Shown piece after piece: positions 1 to 32,197 of a stretch of DNA of 64,000 nt. The notes under the pieces were generated by a model. It had not been told where the DNA came from. It saw only the letters and a program-made list of their open reading frames with translations, and did no database searches. Position 1 is the stretch's first letter. Each line of letters begins with the position of its first letter. This DNA is from Ricinus communis (taxonomy: Eukaryota > Streptophyta > Magnoliopsida > Malpighiales > Euphorbiaceae). A program made the translations under genes and the position numbers. Location of the stretch: NCBI RefSeq assembly GCF_019578655.1, contig NC_063262.1:17863582-17927581 (forward strand). The letters run 5' to 3'.

Positions 1-598
1 AGAAAATGACACAAAGATTTATAGTGGTTCGGGAACAAACCTCCCTACATCCACTCTTCAAGATCACATTTGAGTGTTTCACCATAATTACAAGGATTTC
101 AAGCTTTGGATTTTATAAGTTTACTCAACAACTTGGTGTTTCCAAGGCTCACACTAAACCTCTTTCCTTAGTGAATCAATCTCTCACTAAGTCTCTTAAC
201 TCTTGAGTATTAATAGTTACTCAAAGACCAATTTCTTATGTTTTTAATACCTAGTCTTACACAACAACCCTTTTGAGTTTTAGTTGAATAAAGAGTTTCA
301 ACTTAATACACTTTACAAAGAAAGAAATTGAGTGTAGAAAGTTGAGAAATAAATTTGTAAGAGTTTTGGTATATCTAATTCACACACTTGGTTATAATAT
401 TTTTAAGAGGGATATTTATACACATAACAACCCCTTGGAGACGTTATAATGAGGCAAAAACTCTTTAATTGCAACATTTGATAACTTGACAAAAACTACC
501 TAAAATCACGAAAAGCGCCCTCGTGCTTTTAGAAAAGAGATATTGGGACTCCAATAGCTCTAGCCACATGGCACTGATAAGATGACTGAAGTCTCAAC
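1..598. other. Intergenic flank, no gene recognised
   Basis: AT-rich sequence with one 66-codon ORF (6-206) that I cannot match to any family. The stretch near 510-530 contains a phrase of the form AGCGCCCTCGTGCTTTT. Very similar phrases recur at 3475-3730, on the far side of the solo LTR. This suggests that 1-598 and 3444 to about 3800 were one continuous older repeat before the LTR element inserted. Its family is unknown. Confidence 0.3.
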
Positions 599-3438
599 TG
601 TAACACCCGGAATTTTTTTTTATATATTTAATAGTGAGTTTTTATTTAAGTTAATTTTAGCTTTATTTTTATTCAAGTAAACTATTTGAGAAATGATTAT
701 ATTTTGGTTATTCAAATTTTTCCAAATGCATATTTATATAAATAAAATTATATATTGGAAAATTATGATAGAAATTGTAAGGGATGTTTTTATAAAAGAA
801 TTTTGAGAAAATTGGTATTATAATTGATTAGTAGTATTAAATTTTGAGTTGGAAATTGATTATTTAATTTAATTGTGTATAGGATTTAATTGGAGGATTA
901 TTTTGGAATAAGGATTAAAAGTATAATTTTATTTTTGTGAGGGTTTAATGGAAATTTGTGAGTTTGGTATTTTCGTAAATAAATATGTCAGTCAGGGGTA
1001 TTTTTGTAATTGTGTATTTTCAATAATTCGGATTTGGCCCAAATTAAATAGTTAGGGGCTTAATTGAAAGGCTAAAAAGAAGTTTGGGGGTCAAATTGGA
1101 ATTCTGCAGGATGAAATTGTAAGTAATTAAGAAAGTTGAGGGACCAAATTGCAATAAGGAAAAGTTCAGGGGTCAAATGTCGATATTGAAGGGAAAGAAA
1201 TCGGGGAAGAAGAAGGGAGGAAGAGAGATGTCGGGAAAGAGAGGAGCGGAGGAAGGAGGCTGGCCGGGCCGTCTGTCCGGGCGCGGGCCGGGCTGACGTC
1301 AGCAGCTGGCGACGGCAGCCTCGCGAGGAGGAAGATGGCCGAAGCTTCCTTGCCGTGCAGCGCTTCCGTCATGGTCGCCGATCTTGGTGTCGATCGACTC
1401 CTCTCGTCCCTCGGCTTTGTTTTGGCGGCCGGCGGTGTGGTGGCCGGAAGCGGAAGATCCGGTGGAGAGAAAATGGTGGCAGCCGGCGTTTTGGGCTTTT
1501 CCGGCCGAGCTCCCGTGGAGGATGGATTATCGGAGGATGTATCCCGACTCTCCTCATCTCAAGCTTCGCGATGGCACCGGTTTCGTGGCGATCGGGCTTC
1601 GTTTGCAAATCGACGGTCGAGATCGTCCGCAAATTTCTCCGGATGATCGGTTTCAGATCGGAAAATCGAAAGCGGGGATCGTCATCAGCGCGTCGTTGTG
1701 AGTCCGATGGTGTGTTCGGATCGTCGATCGGACTCCGGCGGCTGGAGGCGAGTCGACCGAGCGACCGAGCGTCTCGGTAATTATCTTTGGCCCGTTAATT
1801 TTGGAATTCTTGGTTTAATTGTGTCTAATGGTTTATATTGAGTATTTGATGATTTTTGTGAGTCAAAAATAATTGTTTGTCGGTTACCTCGTATTTTGTC
1901 TTTGTGTGGCGAGTCGGAAATAGTGAAGTTTGGGGACCCGACTCCTATTGTTTGAATCTTTAAGTATTTGAAGTGTTCTTCTGGCAGGTCCTGGACCCGT
2001 TTTTACGGGAGGTAATGTTCGTGTTGTAGGGGAGGTTCACGGGATTTTCGGTGAGAATTCTCCCGAGTCGAGATTCTTAGAGAGTCGATCACAGGAGTCT
2101 AGACCTAGGATTAATGATGGATTGTCTCGGTATTGATAAATTATTTTCCGTGATTAGATGATCATCGTCCGGCTCGCTCCAACCGAGGCACCGGAGCGAG
2201 CTAGGAGGTCGCCCAATCCCTGTGAGTTAAAGTCATTTAATCATTGCACTATTGCTAAGTCCGATTTTAATATGCTATTTTGGAAGTTTATGTTTAACAT
2301 GGTTACTAATATCTCAACGTAATTAATTTCTTGGATTATTAATTATTGAAGATAATATGAGTATTATTATAGTAATGTTATAATAATTCCAAATATCATC
2401 GATTTTCCACCGAAATTTCCGATGTTTTACTCTTAATTGTTAATCATTAATTTGATATGGTTGAATGACTTCATTATACAATGATATTTATTAAATGGAT
2501 GATTGTGTCTTGGGAAACGTGGCTTGTAGAACATGCCACTGATGGGTTACATCGGACGCGTCGCACTTAATGATCATGGATATAAGGTTATTATGGATTT
2601 ATGCCTCCCGATCGAGCTTGCTCTCCGGGGTCGAGTTCGATTGATTGCCGGAGTTAAGGTCCCCGATCGAGCGATGCTCTCTGGCCGGCTTATTTGGAAT
2701 TCAAGTGTTCAGGCTGGAGGTAAGGACCCTGATCGAGCTTGCTCTCTGGGAGCCAGTCTTATTGGATTAAGAGAGCCAAAATGGCTGTTAGATTTTGGGG
2801 TTTAGGGTTCTACCAAACCACTCGTCCCGTAAAAGTAAATATATATTTTTATTTATTTATTTATTATGGTATTTGATTATAATGTGATTTGTATTTACGT
2901 GCATGGTTGATATTTTGATTCGAATGATTAATATTTTATGTAAAGGAAATAGTAGGGTATGATTATAGTATGGTTTGATATACTGATTTGAATAATCTAT
3001 GTTTTCTGAGAAGAAGCAATAGTCCCTAGATTATTTGATTTTAACTCACTCTCGAGACTGACAATCTCCATTTATGTTTTTTTTTCAGATTCGTGACTGT
3101 TAGTTCTCCCGCGACTCTTATTCAGTAACCCAACTCCTTCATCATCGGGTGATGTATTTGATTTGGTATGTAAATTGGTAAATCTTAGATTCTCCGCAAT
3201 AGTAATAGTAAATGTATCAGTTGTAAATTTTCTGAGCTTCAGGTCTCGCCTAGTTTTTCTGGCAGACCGAAGTATTTATGTAGAATGCAGCTATTAAGAT
3301 AATTTGTGATTTTAATAATATTAATTTGAGTTGAGATTTGTTTAAATCAGTGAGTGTCAGGCTTACTACGGGTTTCGGTGGCCTTAAACCTACCCATTCC
3401 CTAGTGCCGGTCACGGGCCCACGGGTGGAGTCGTGACA
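599..3438 (+). mobile_element. Solo LTR, 2.84 kb, of a Ty3/gypsy-like retrotransposon
   Basis: The segment starts TGTAACACCC and ends GTCGTGACA, so it has the TG...CA ends of an LTR. It is flanked on both sides by TCAAC (594-598 and 3439-3443), a perfect 5-bp target-site duplication. There is no internal domain, no second LTR and no gag or pol, so this is a solo LTR left by LTR-LTR recombination. A GC-rich island at 1200-1780 contains overlapping ORFs of 103 and 141 codons with no recognisable domain; I treat them as LTR leader sequence. The long LTR and the TGTAACACCC start resemble Tekay/Del chromoviruses, which is inference only. A reversed, more diverged relative lies at 5225-7517. Confidence 0.85.
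2600..2765 (+). repeat. Three imperfect tandem motifs inside the solo LTR
   Basis: A motif of the form GATCGAG-C-TTGCTCTC-GGG recurs three times, near 2611, 2665 and 2730, separated by spacers ending in AAGG-CCC. The inverted LTR relative contains three matching reverse-complement copies near 5832, 5902 and 5953. The triplication therefore predates the split of the two copies and may be a conserved LTR feature. Its function is unknown. Confidence 0.6.
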
Positions 3439-3443
3439 TCAAC

Positions 3444-4767
3444 GGTTACTGACATAGTATTAATTGCGAAAACCGCCCCCTGTGCCATAATAGCGCCTTC
3501 GCGCTTGTCTTGTTTGCGCCCAGAAGCGCCCTCGCACTTCTCATCGCGCTATCTTCTGCCAGTTTTTATCTCAATGCCTAAAGCGAGGCACCCTTGCGCT
3601 TCTTGAAGCTTTGACACTTTGACTGCCAGGTGTCATGAGACAATTGGCTTGCTGTCAGGTGGACTTTTCAACATCTTATAGACTTTTAGTCATATGAAAA
3701 GCGCTCCCGCGTCTTGGCAACGCTCTCACACTTTTGGAGTCTTTTTACAATACTTACTTCAAGACTTAAGAATGTTTAGAATAAACTTGGTTCCTTTAGT
3801 GCTTTGTCATATAGACACTCAGACATGATGTTACTGATAATCAATTTGGTTGTTATGATCAAAATAGAGATCAATTGCATCTTAGGTCAACATCAAATTT
3901 TGGATTGATTATCTAACTTATTCAATAGTCAATATCTACATATTTATTCAATTTAGAAAACTTAAAGCTTTGATGTAAGCTAAAATATAATTTTATTGGT
4001 ATTTTATGAGAAAAATTAATATTAATTTTATTTTTCTTAAATAATTTAGTTTTTCATTCAATAAATGTTAGTAGTTCAGTTGTTAGTGATATGAAAAGGA
4101 GAAAAGAAAACTAAATTTTGTTAAAATATATTATTATAGTACCCAACCCGATCTATTAGCATTATTAACTTATGATTATGTATTGTTAATATAATATTAA
4201 TCATATTTATTAAATAATCTTTACTAGTAATATATATTTTAACTAATTAATATGATATAGAAGATCTCACACTATTTTGTTATGTAGTAGAATTTAAATC
4301 TTGACTTTCATTTTTAAATTTTAACTAATTAATCTCACTTTTACTATTAAACAAAGCATTAATTAATCTCACTTTTACAATTAAAATAAAGTATTAATAA
4401 ATAATTTACCATTAATTATTTTTGTAATTCCACTATTAGATTAAAGTAAATGGCAAAAGCTTGTTCAGGATTGATTTTTCTATTTGATGGTCACTTCCTT
4501 CCTGTTTTAAGGTTGATTCTTCCTTTACCTTTTTGCTTTGATTGCACTATTGGTTTGTTACTGTATATTGTTGTTGACTGTGTGTTTGTATACTATCAAC
4601 CTTTTTTCTCTTTTTCTTTTAGAATTTTATTCAACTGCAGAAGCAAATTGTTTCTTATAATAATAGTTATAAATAGATCTACTGGAAAAGACTTTGGTGC
4701 ATTGTTTATATTAAAAAAATGCAAATGAAACATTACAAGATAACAGTTTGTTTGGTAATGCAAATAG
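3444..4767. other. Intergenic, repeat-like, no gene
   Basis: 3475-3730 has several GCGCC...GCGCTT phrases like those upstream of the solo LTR. 3800-4440 is plain AT-rich DNA. A 92-codon ORF starting at 4450 has no recognisable domain and I do not call it a gene. Confidence 0.3.
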
Positions 4768-4905
4768 ATATGTATTGGAGTGCGTCTTGGAATATTCACT
4801 GCTGCATTTTATGGTTTACAAATTGTTCTGACTGAGAAGCGGAGTGTTCATGATATTCATGATGTTTTCAATGTTACAGGTGCTGGTTGGTTACATTTGA
4901 TTTAA
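4768..4905 (+). pseudogene. Orphan exon resembling the Tim17/Tim22/Tim23 family
   Basis: After a possible AG acceptor at 4766-4767, frame 1 encodes a peptide containing GVRLGIFTAAFYGLQ, then TEKRSVHDIHDVFNVTGAG, before running into TAA at 4903-4905. The pattern of a small-residue membrane helix, then EKR-x-VHD-x-x-x-VFNV-x-GAG, is like a central segment of plant Tim17/22/23-type channel proteins. I recognise this from memory; it is not a database result. No flanking exons were found, and the frame ends where a short tandem duplication begins. It is probably a captured or relic gene fragment rather than a working gene. It could also be one exon of a degraded local gene. Confidence 0.4.
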
Positions 4906-4981
4906 TTTGTAATCACTCATGTCTTCTAAAATGTAGTTATATTTGATTTAATTTGTAATAACTCATATCATCTAAACTAAT
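4891..4981. repeat. Tandem duplication of about 45 bp
   Basis: Two adjacent imperfect copies of a unit starting TTA-ATTTGATTTAATTTGTAAT and ending near TCTAAA are visible at about 4891-4936 and 4937-4981. The first copy truncates the Tim17-like frame. Confidence 0.6.
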
Positions 4982-5224
4982 TTTCAAACTTTAGTTAATA
5001 AATTATTCGATTGAACAGATTCATGTAATGAAAAGATGGTTTTTTATTTTTTTTTTGTTTTGAGTTTATTGTTAATAATGTATACAAACTTTTCTTTTAT
5101 TAAAATTGCATTTTATTTAGTTTTTATTATTTATAACATTATTTTAAATTTTATTGAATTTATGCTTGGATTGCATTAATATATCAAACATTTAATATTG
5201 AATACTTAGACTTAATTAGTTTAT
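4982..5224. other. AT-rich spacer, nothing recognised
   Basis: Low-complexity A/T sequence between the Tim17-like exon and the inverted LTR relative, with no ORF or repeat structure of note. Confidence 0.3.
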
Positions 5225-7517
5225 TGTCACAATCCGATCTATGGGCTCGTGACCGACGCTAAAAAATGGATAGATTTAAAGCCACTAAAATCCGTAGCAA
5301 GCCTAACATATCACCAAATCAATTAAATATAATTTTTATTTATTATGTCAATATTTCATTACTAACATTCAACCACACAAATATTACACATTTAATAGAT
5401 TCGTCGGCACCATTAGGTATTACCTTCTTGGTTGGTTTAACATACCAAAATAAATAATAAGCTTTAGAATCACAACTGCGGAAAATCTATATTCTTAATA
5501 GTCAGTCATGCAAATAAAATTTATTACATTAAAACCTAAAGGATACAAAAGTTGGGCTGCCGAAGGAGAAGAACTGCAAAAGACCTAATTGACATCTCAA
5601 GATTAAATTGAAACTGTCAGTCCCAGGAGTGAATTAAAATCATATATCTGAATTACGTAGCTATATATTATATAATTATTTAAATAATATATAACATCAC
5701 AGAATAATAAATACGCGCCATATCATAATTTAAGAATATGTAATTTTTAACACATACGGGACGAGTACTTCAGCAAAACCCTAGCCCAAATTCTAGCAGC
5801 ATTTCAGCTTTCTTATTCCAATAATACTAGCGCCTAGAGCAAAGCTCGACCGGGATCCTTAAGTCCAGTCTGGTCACTTAAATACTAAACACAGCCAGTG
5901 CTTAGAGAGCAATGCTCGACTGGGGACCTTTCCTCCGGCAAATCAAGACTCTATAATACCAAAGAGTTGTGCTCGATTAGAGCACATCACTGAATATTTT
6001 TCTATTATCTGACTCTAATTTTCACCGGTGCACAGACGATCCTGAGACAACCCATTAGGCAGCATGTTCTACTACCATCTCATCCCGAGTCATTAATATC
6101 ATACATTAAAAATATTTAAAATAGCATAAATAAAAAATAATCTTAATATTATTCAATGAACCATTAATTATTAAAATTAAGTATCAATTAATATAACAGA
6201 CATAAATTTAAATGTAGATAAACAACAATAATAACCATTATGAAAATTATGATGGTAAAAATAAATAAATAACCAAATATCACTAATAGTAACAAAAATA
6301 ATTTAATGATAATAATAATGATAATAATTATAATGGCTGTAGATCAAAACGTTGCATTAAAAGTAAGTATGACATATGTGCAGTGATTATATGATTTTTA
6401 CTCTGCTCCTATGCCCCGGGTGGAGCGGGCTGAATTGATGAATTATCCATTCATGGGAATAATTCAATTAATAAAAATAAGACATTTAATAAATAATCCT
6501 AAGTCTAGACTTCTAGAATTGACTGTCTAAGAATTTGGACTCAAAAATTCTACCAAAAATTCGGCAATACTTCCCCTAAAATACAGACGTTTATAACTTA
6601 CTAAAAACACTTCTAATATTTAACAAGAGTTGGATCAACGCAGCCGCATTATTCTTTTTATTTTTTCCGACTCCACAACACAACACAATGTTAATAATTA
6701 TTAAATAACAGTCCATTATTAATATTTATTTCATAATCTAACCCACAAATAATTTCTCAATATTTTTAACTTAATTATTCACAGCCACAATTATTACAAA
6801 ACTAAATAAATTCTTAATTACACTAATTCATCCATAATATTTATAATTAATCTAACAAATAATGTAACTAAATTAATCAATTACCTGTAATTAAGAACTA
6901 ATGATGATAATAATTCCTAAATTTTTTAAATAATTTATCAAGCCTAAATAAATTTTATCGAGCAAAAAATTCAAAGTTTTACCCGTCCAGAAAACATAGA
7001 GTCCGAAAGTCGATACCGTCGACAGTGTCAAAATTTGAATCCAAAAATACCTATGCGAAGCTTGCGACGCGCTGAATCCAATTATGCAATTATTTTCTGC
7101 CTGGAACTCATCGGAAACCACCAGATCGAGGCCGGAAATTTTCGGCTCCGGTGAGGCATGGATGAGCTCTCCAATGGCTGTCCGATGGCAAGGAGGGGCT
7201 GTCTTATGGCTTTAGGGGCAGTAAATCCAAATCCAGCATCAGTTTGGCTAGAAAACACTGGCAAGGGGCTGTACCAGAGGTAGTAGCTGGTGACGCCTCC
7301 TTTCTCCCTTGCTTCGCCACTTTTCCGGTGAGAAAGTGAGGAAGGAGCGGTTGCCGGTGGAAAGAAAAGGGAAGAAGAGGGGAAATGCTGATGGATGTGG
7401 TGGTTATGATGGAGAATAGAAAAAGTTGTGGGGGGAGGGGGTGGGAGAGAGGGAGTGAGTAGCGGGAGCAAATTTTTTATTTTATTTTGTAAAATTTCAT
7501 TCCGGCTCCTTTCTTAA
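5225..7517 (-). mobile_element. Diverged LTR in inverse orientation, related to the 599-3438 LTR
   Basis: From TGTCAC at 5225 the sequence tracks the reverse complement of the right end of the solo LTR. Shared phrases include GGGCTCGTGACCG and GTAGCAAGCCTAAC, and the three GATCGAG-type motifs appear reversed at about 5830-5980. The GC-rich part (7080-7470) corresponds to the GC island of the other copy, and an ATTCCGG near 7498 matches the reversed LTR start. The left flank is TTTAT (5220-5224); a TTTAT at 7518-7522 may be the partner, but the end at 7517 lacks a clean CA/TG terminus, so that boundary is tentative. The copy is old: many indels, no coding content. Confidence 0.6.
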
Positions 7518-7522
7518 TTTAT

Positions 7523-8150
7523 GCCACAAAAACACCCACTTAAATATATGCATATATGTATATATATAATAATTAGTTAAAATAATTTAACTTGATAAAA
7601 TTAATAAAATTATAATTTAATTATTTAAAATCATAAATTAATATAATATAATTATTTAAAAATATTAAATTAAATGGTACTCATTTACTCACAGAACATA
7701 TTAGTTTACTAATTTATTTTTGAGAATTAATGAAATTAAAATTTAAAATTTATGAATATTATATTTATATTTTAAATTTTTTATTAATTTAAATTATTAT
7801 AAATAGATTTAATAATAAATATTTATTTAATTATCCGAATGTTTATATTAATTAGTTTCAATCAATAGTGTATATATTATTTATTTAAATAATTATAAAA
7901 TTTATTTAATATATTTATTTTAAATAAATTTTAATCAGATTCGGATATTATAAAAATATTTTTATTAAGTTTTAAAATGAGTTTAAGTAATAATAATAAT
8001 TTTTTAAATAGACCGGGACGGATTTGAATATTTATTATTTAAACGGATTCGAGTTTGTATATCTGTAGATGGTCGGATACCGTACCCGTTGCCACCCTAG
8101 ATTAGACTACTGTTTAATAGGGGTACTATTGACATCCTAGTGCAAGGAAT
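7523..8150. other. AT-rich upstream region of the helicase gene
   Basis: More than 600 bases of A/T-rich DNA with no gene or recognised element. Any promoter should lie in its right part. I cannot single out a TATA box because the sequence is A/T-rich throughout. Confidence 0.3.
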
Positions 8151-8159
8151 TTTCCTTCT

Positions 8160-8637
8160 AATTTTTCTGCTTAGTGGGAGTCCGGGAAGATTTTAGGGAG
8201 TGGGAATAGCGCCATCCAAGCCAGTCACCGGAGACCGATCTTTAGTTGCTCGTCGACTCTGCCTCTAACGCTAAGTCTCTCAAACTCCGAGATGTAGGGT
8301 TTTTCATTCTCTCTGCATATAGACTTTAAGGACAAGATTTTGCTTCTTCCATTCTATTTTATTTATTTATTTTTGAGTTTTCTACTTCTTTTTAAGTTCA
8401 ATATAGAAACTTGGAATTGTTAATAAGGAATCAATCTCGTGAGTTTCACTCAATCGGAAGCTAACATTTGCTCCTCTATCATTCTCATTTTGTATTCTTT
8501 CTGTTTAATTCAACCCTAAAGCTAAAGAATTCAATTCAGCCAATAATCGCTTTGCTCCTCCTCGCCATCCCCCCCTATCTTAAGCATTTGTTTGATTGTG
8601 ATTGCTCTGTTGTGTTGTATAACTTGATGCAGAAAAA
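8160..8637 (+). promoter_or_regulatory. Probable 5' leader of the helicase gene, with a likely leader intron
   Basis: At about 8160 composition shifts from A/T-rich to a C/T-rich, GC-richer leader, as expected at a plant transcript start. A candidate 5'UTR intron runs from GTAGGG at 8294 to TTGATGCAG ending at 8632, immediately before the start-codon exon (AAAAAATGG context). The donor is my best guess among several. The acceptor is more convincing because it abuts the initiator. cDNA would settle both. Confidence 0.4.
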
Positions 8638-30695
<22,058 letters not shown>

Positions 30696-31100
30696 ATGAG
30701 TTTGTTAGAGACACAGACAGTTGTAACTAATCATAGGGGGCACGTTCAGTGCGGCAAGGTAATGAAATCCTTCGGCCGAGGATGAGATTGTAAATACAAT
30801 TTTGTAAATTTAGGATTGATACTTCTGTTAACAAGTAGAGATAGTACTTCTGTGTTTGCCCGCTCTTCTACCATTTTGCGATGCAGAAGGGAATGTACTG
30901 TATCCCATTTAATTGGCAAAAGGGATAGAACTGTAAACTGTAGGTCAAAATTCAATTTTGCTGGAAATCATGTGTAATCCAATGATTAATGTGCTGTACA
31001 CTGATTCTGTAAAAGTTCTCCATAAATTCATTTTGCCCAGCAAGGGAATCTGGAAATAGTATTTTCAGGACAACAGAGCTACTGATTCAGGAAGAGTTCC
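30696..31100 (+). other. Probable 3'UTR of the helicase gene
   Basis: Downstream of the TAG at 30693-30695 the composition stays transcript-like to about 31100. No perfect AATAAA is present; A/T-rich hexamers such as ATAAAT near 31023 are possible weak plant polyadenylation signals. The end is not fixed by sequence alone. Confidence 0.4.
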
Positions 31101-31234
31101 TGCAGGACAAGGCTTAATTGTTAAATGAACTCTGTACTTTAAATTTATTTTTAAATTTAGCACGTACGTTTCAATTTTTTAATTTTAGCATTTTGTTTTG
31201 CTATTATTTTCAATTCTATTTGCGAAGCTATCAC

Positions 31235-31258
31235 TATATATATATATATATATATATT
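31235..31258. repeat. (TA)n microsatellite
   Basis: About eleven uninterrupted TA units between the helicase gene and the Mutator-like element. Confidence 0.9.
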
Positions 31259-31359
31259 ACTCATTGGTATTAGCGTTCAAAAGAAGATCTAACAGGCTAA
31301 TTTTTTATTTATCGGATTATAGCAAGTATTTTTTTAATGATAAAAGTGATTCGTTGTAA

Positions 31360-31368
31360 TAATTTTTA
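31360..31368. repeat. 9-bp target-site duplication, left copy
   Basis: TAATTTTTA lies immediately before the GGCCTAATTA terminus. The identical nonamer follows the opposite terminus at 49522-49530. A 9-bp duplication is the Mutator superfamily hallmark. Confidence 0.9.
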
Positions 31369-31649
31369 GGCCTAATTATTGAAAAATATCTGTGTTTTAT
31401 GCGTTTTTCTATTATTCAGTTCTATAAAAAATTTCACCATAATTACCATTGTTTTAAAAGTTTTTCTATTGTAGGAATTTAACAATTTTGAAATTAAAAT
31501 TCGGCAAACTTAGGTGATGTGTCACCGGAGTTCATAAAGTACATAAAACACAGGATAAGTGAGCAAAGTCCCCTAGATGACATGGACATGTATTAAAACG
31601 GTTTGTTTTGCCTTTAGAATTAAAACACACTGTTTCGAGAATTAGGGAG
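31369..31649 (+). repeat. Left terminal inverted repeat of the Mutator-like element
   Basis: About 281 bp, pairing with 49237-49521 with scattered substitutions and small indels. Similarity stops after AGGGAG at 31649, giving a clear inner limit. Confidence 0.9.
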
Positions 31650-32197
31650 AGCTAAAACCCTAGATCTATCCCTTTACAGAGTAAAAAACAAACTTATCAA
31701 ATTTAAAGTTGCTGTCACCATTGTGGGAAAAGGTTTGGTCTTGTGGTCCTTAAATCATAGTTGGCCGCTCGATTAGTGGAGGAGAAGCTTTGTGGCATTC
31801 GAATTTCTTGGAGTTTGACAAAAAAAGAGGAAGAAAAGGTTGAAGTGGAAAGCACATTAACCACAGGTACCCACCATATCTTATTTATTAAATGGATTGC
31901 TTTCATAAGATATTTGTAATGGTAAAATAACGGTTTTTGATGTTAGCGAAGTATAATTTTTAATATGTTAAAAGAATATTTGTATGTTTAAAGTATAATG
32001 TGATACTGTGAAATTGGTGATGTTACTAGGTTACAAACATGTTTAGGGTAATTGCATAAGAGAGAGAAACTATTTTATTAAGTTGACTATCAGTTTAAGT
32101 TTTTTGTTTATTCTGCTTTTAAGTTAATGGTTTTCTGAATAAACAATTTGTATATGTTGACGTAATAATAATATAACCATTTAAGTTTAATTAACAG

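Noticed and set aside
1335..1780. Overlapping plus-strand ORFs of 103 and 141 codons in the solo LTR
   Set aside because: They lie in a GC-rich LTR island where stops are rare by composition, overlap each other in different frames and show no domain.
2533..2805. 90-codon ORF over the LTR tandem motifs
   Set aside because: It is produced by the repeated motif, and the frame is not kept in the inverted LTR relative.
7082..7471. 129-codon minus-strand proline- and serine-rich ORF
   Set aside because: It sits in the GC-rich part of the inverted LTR and is low complexity, the counterpart of the ORFs at 1335-1780.
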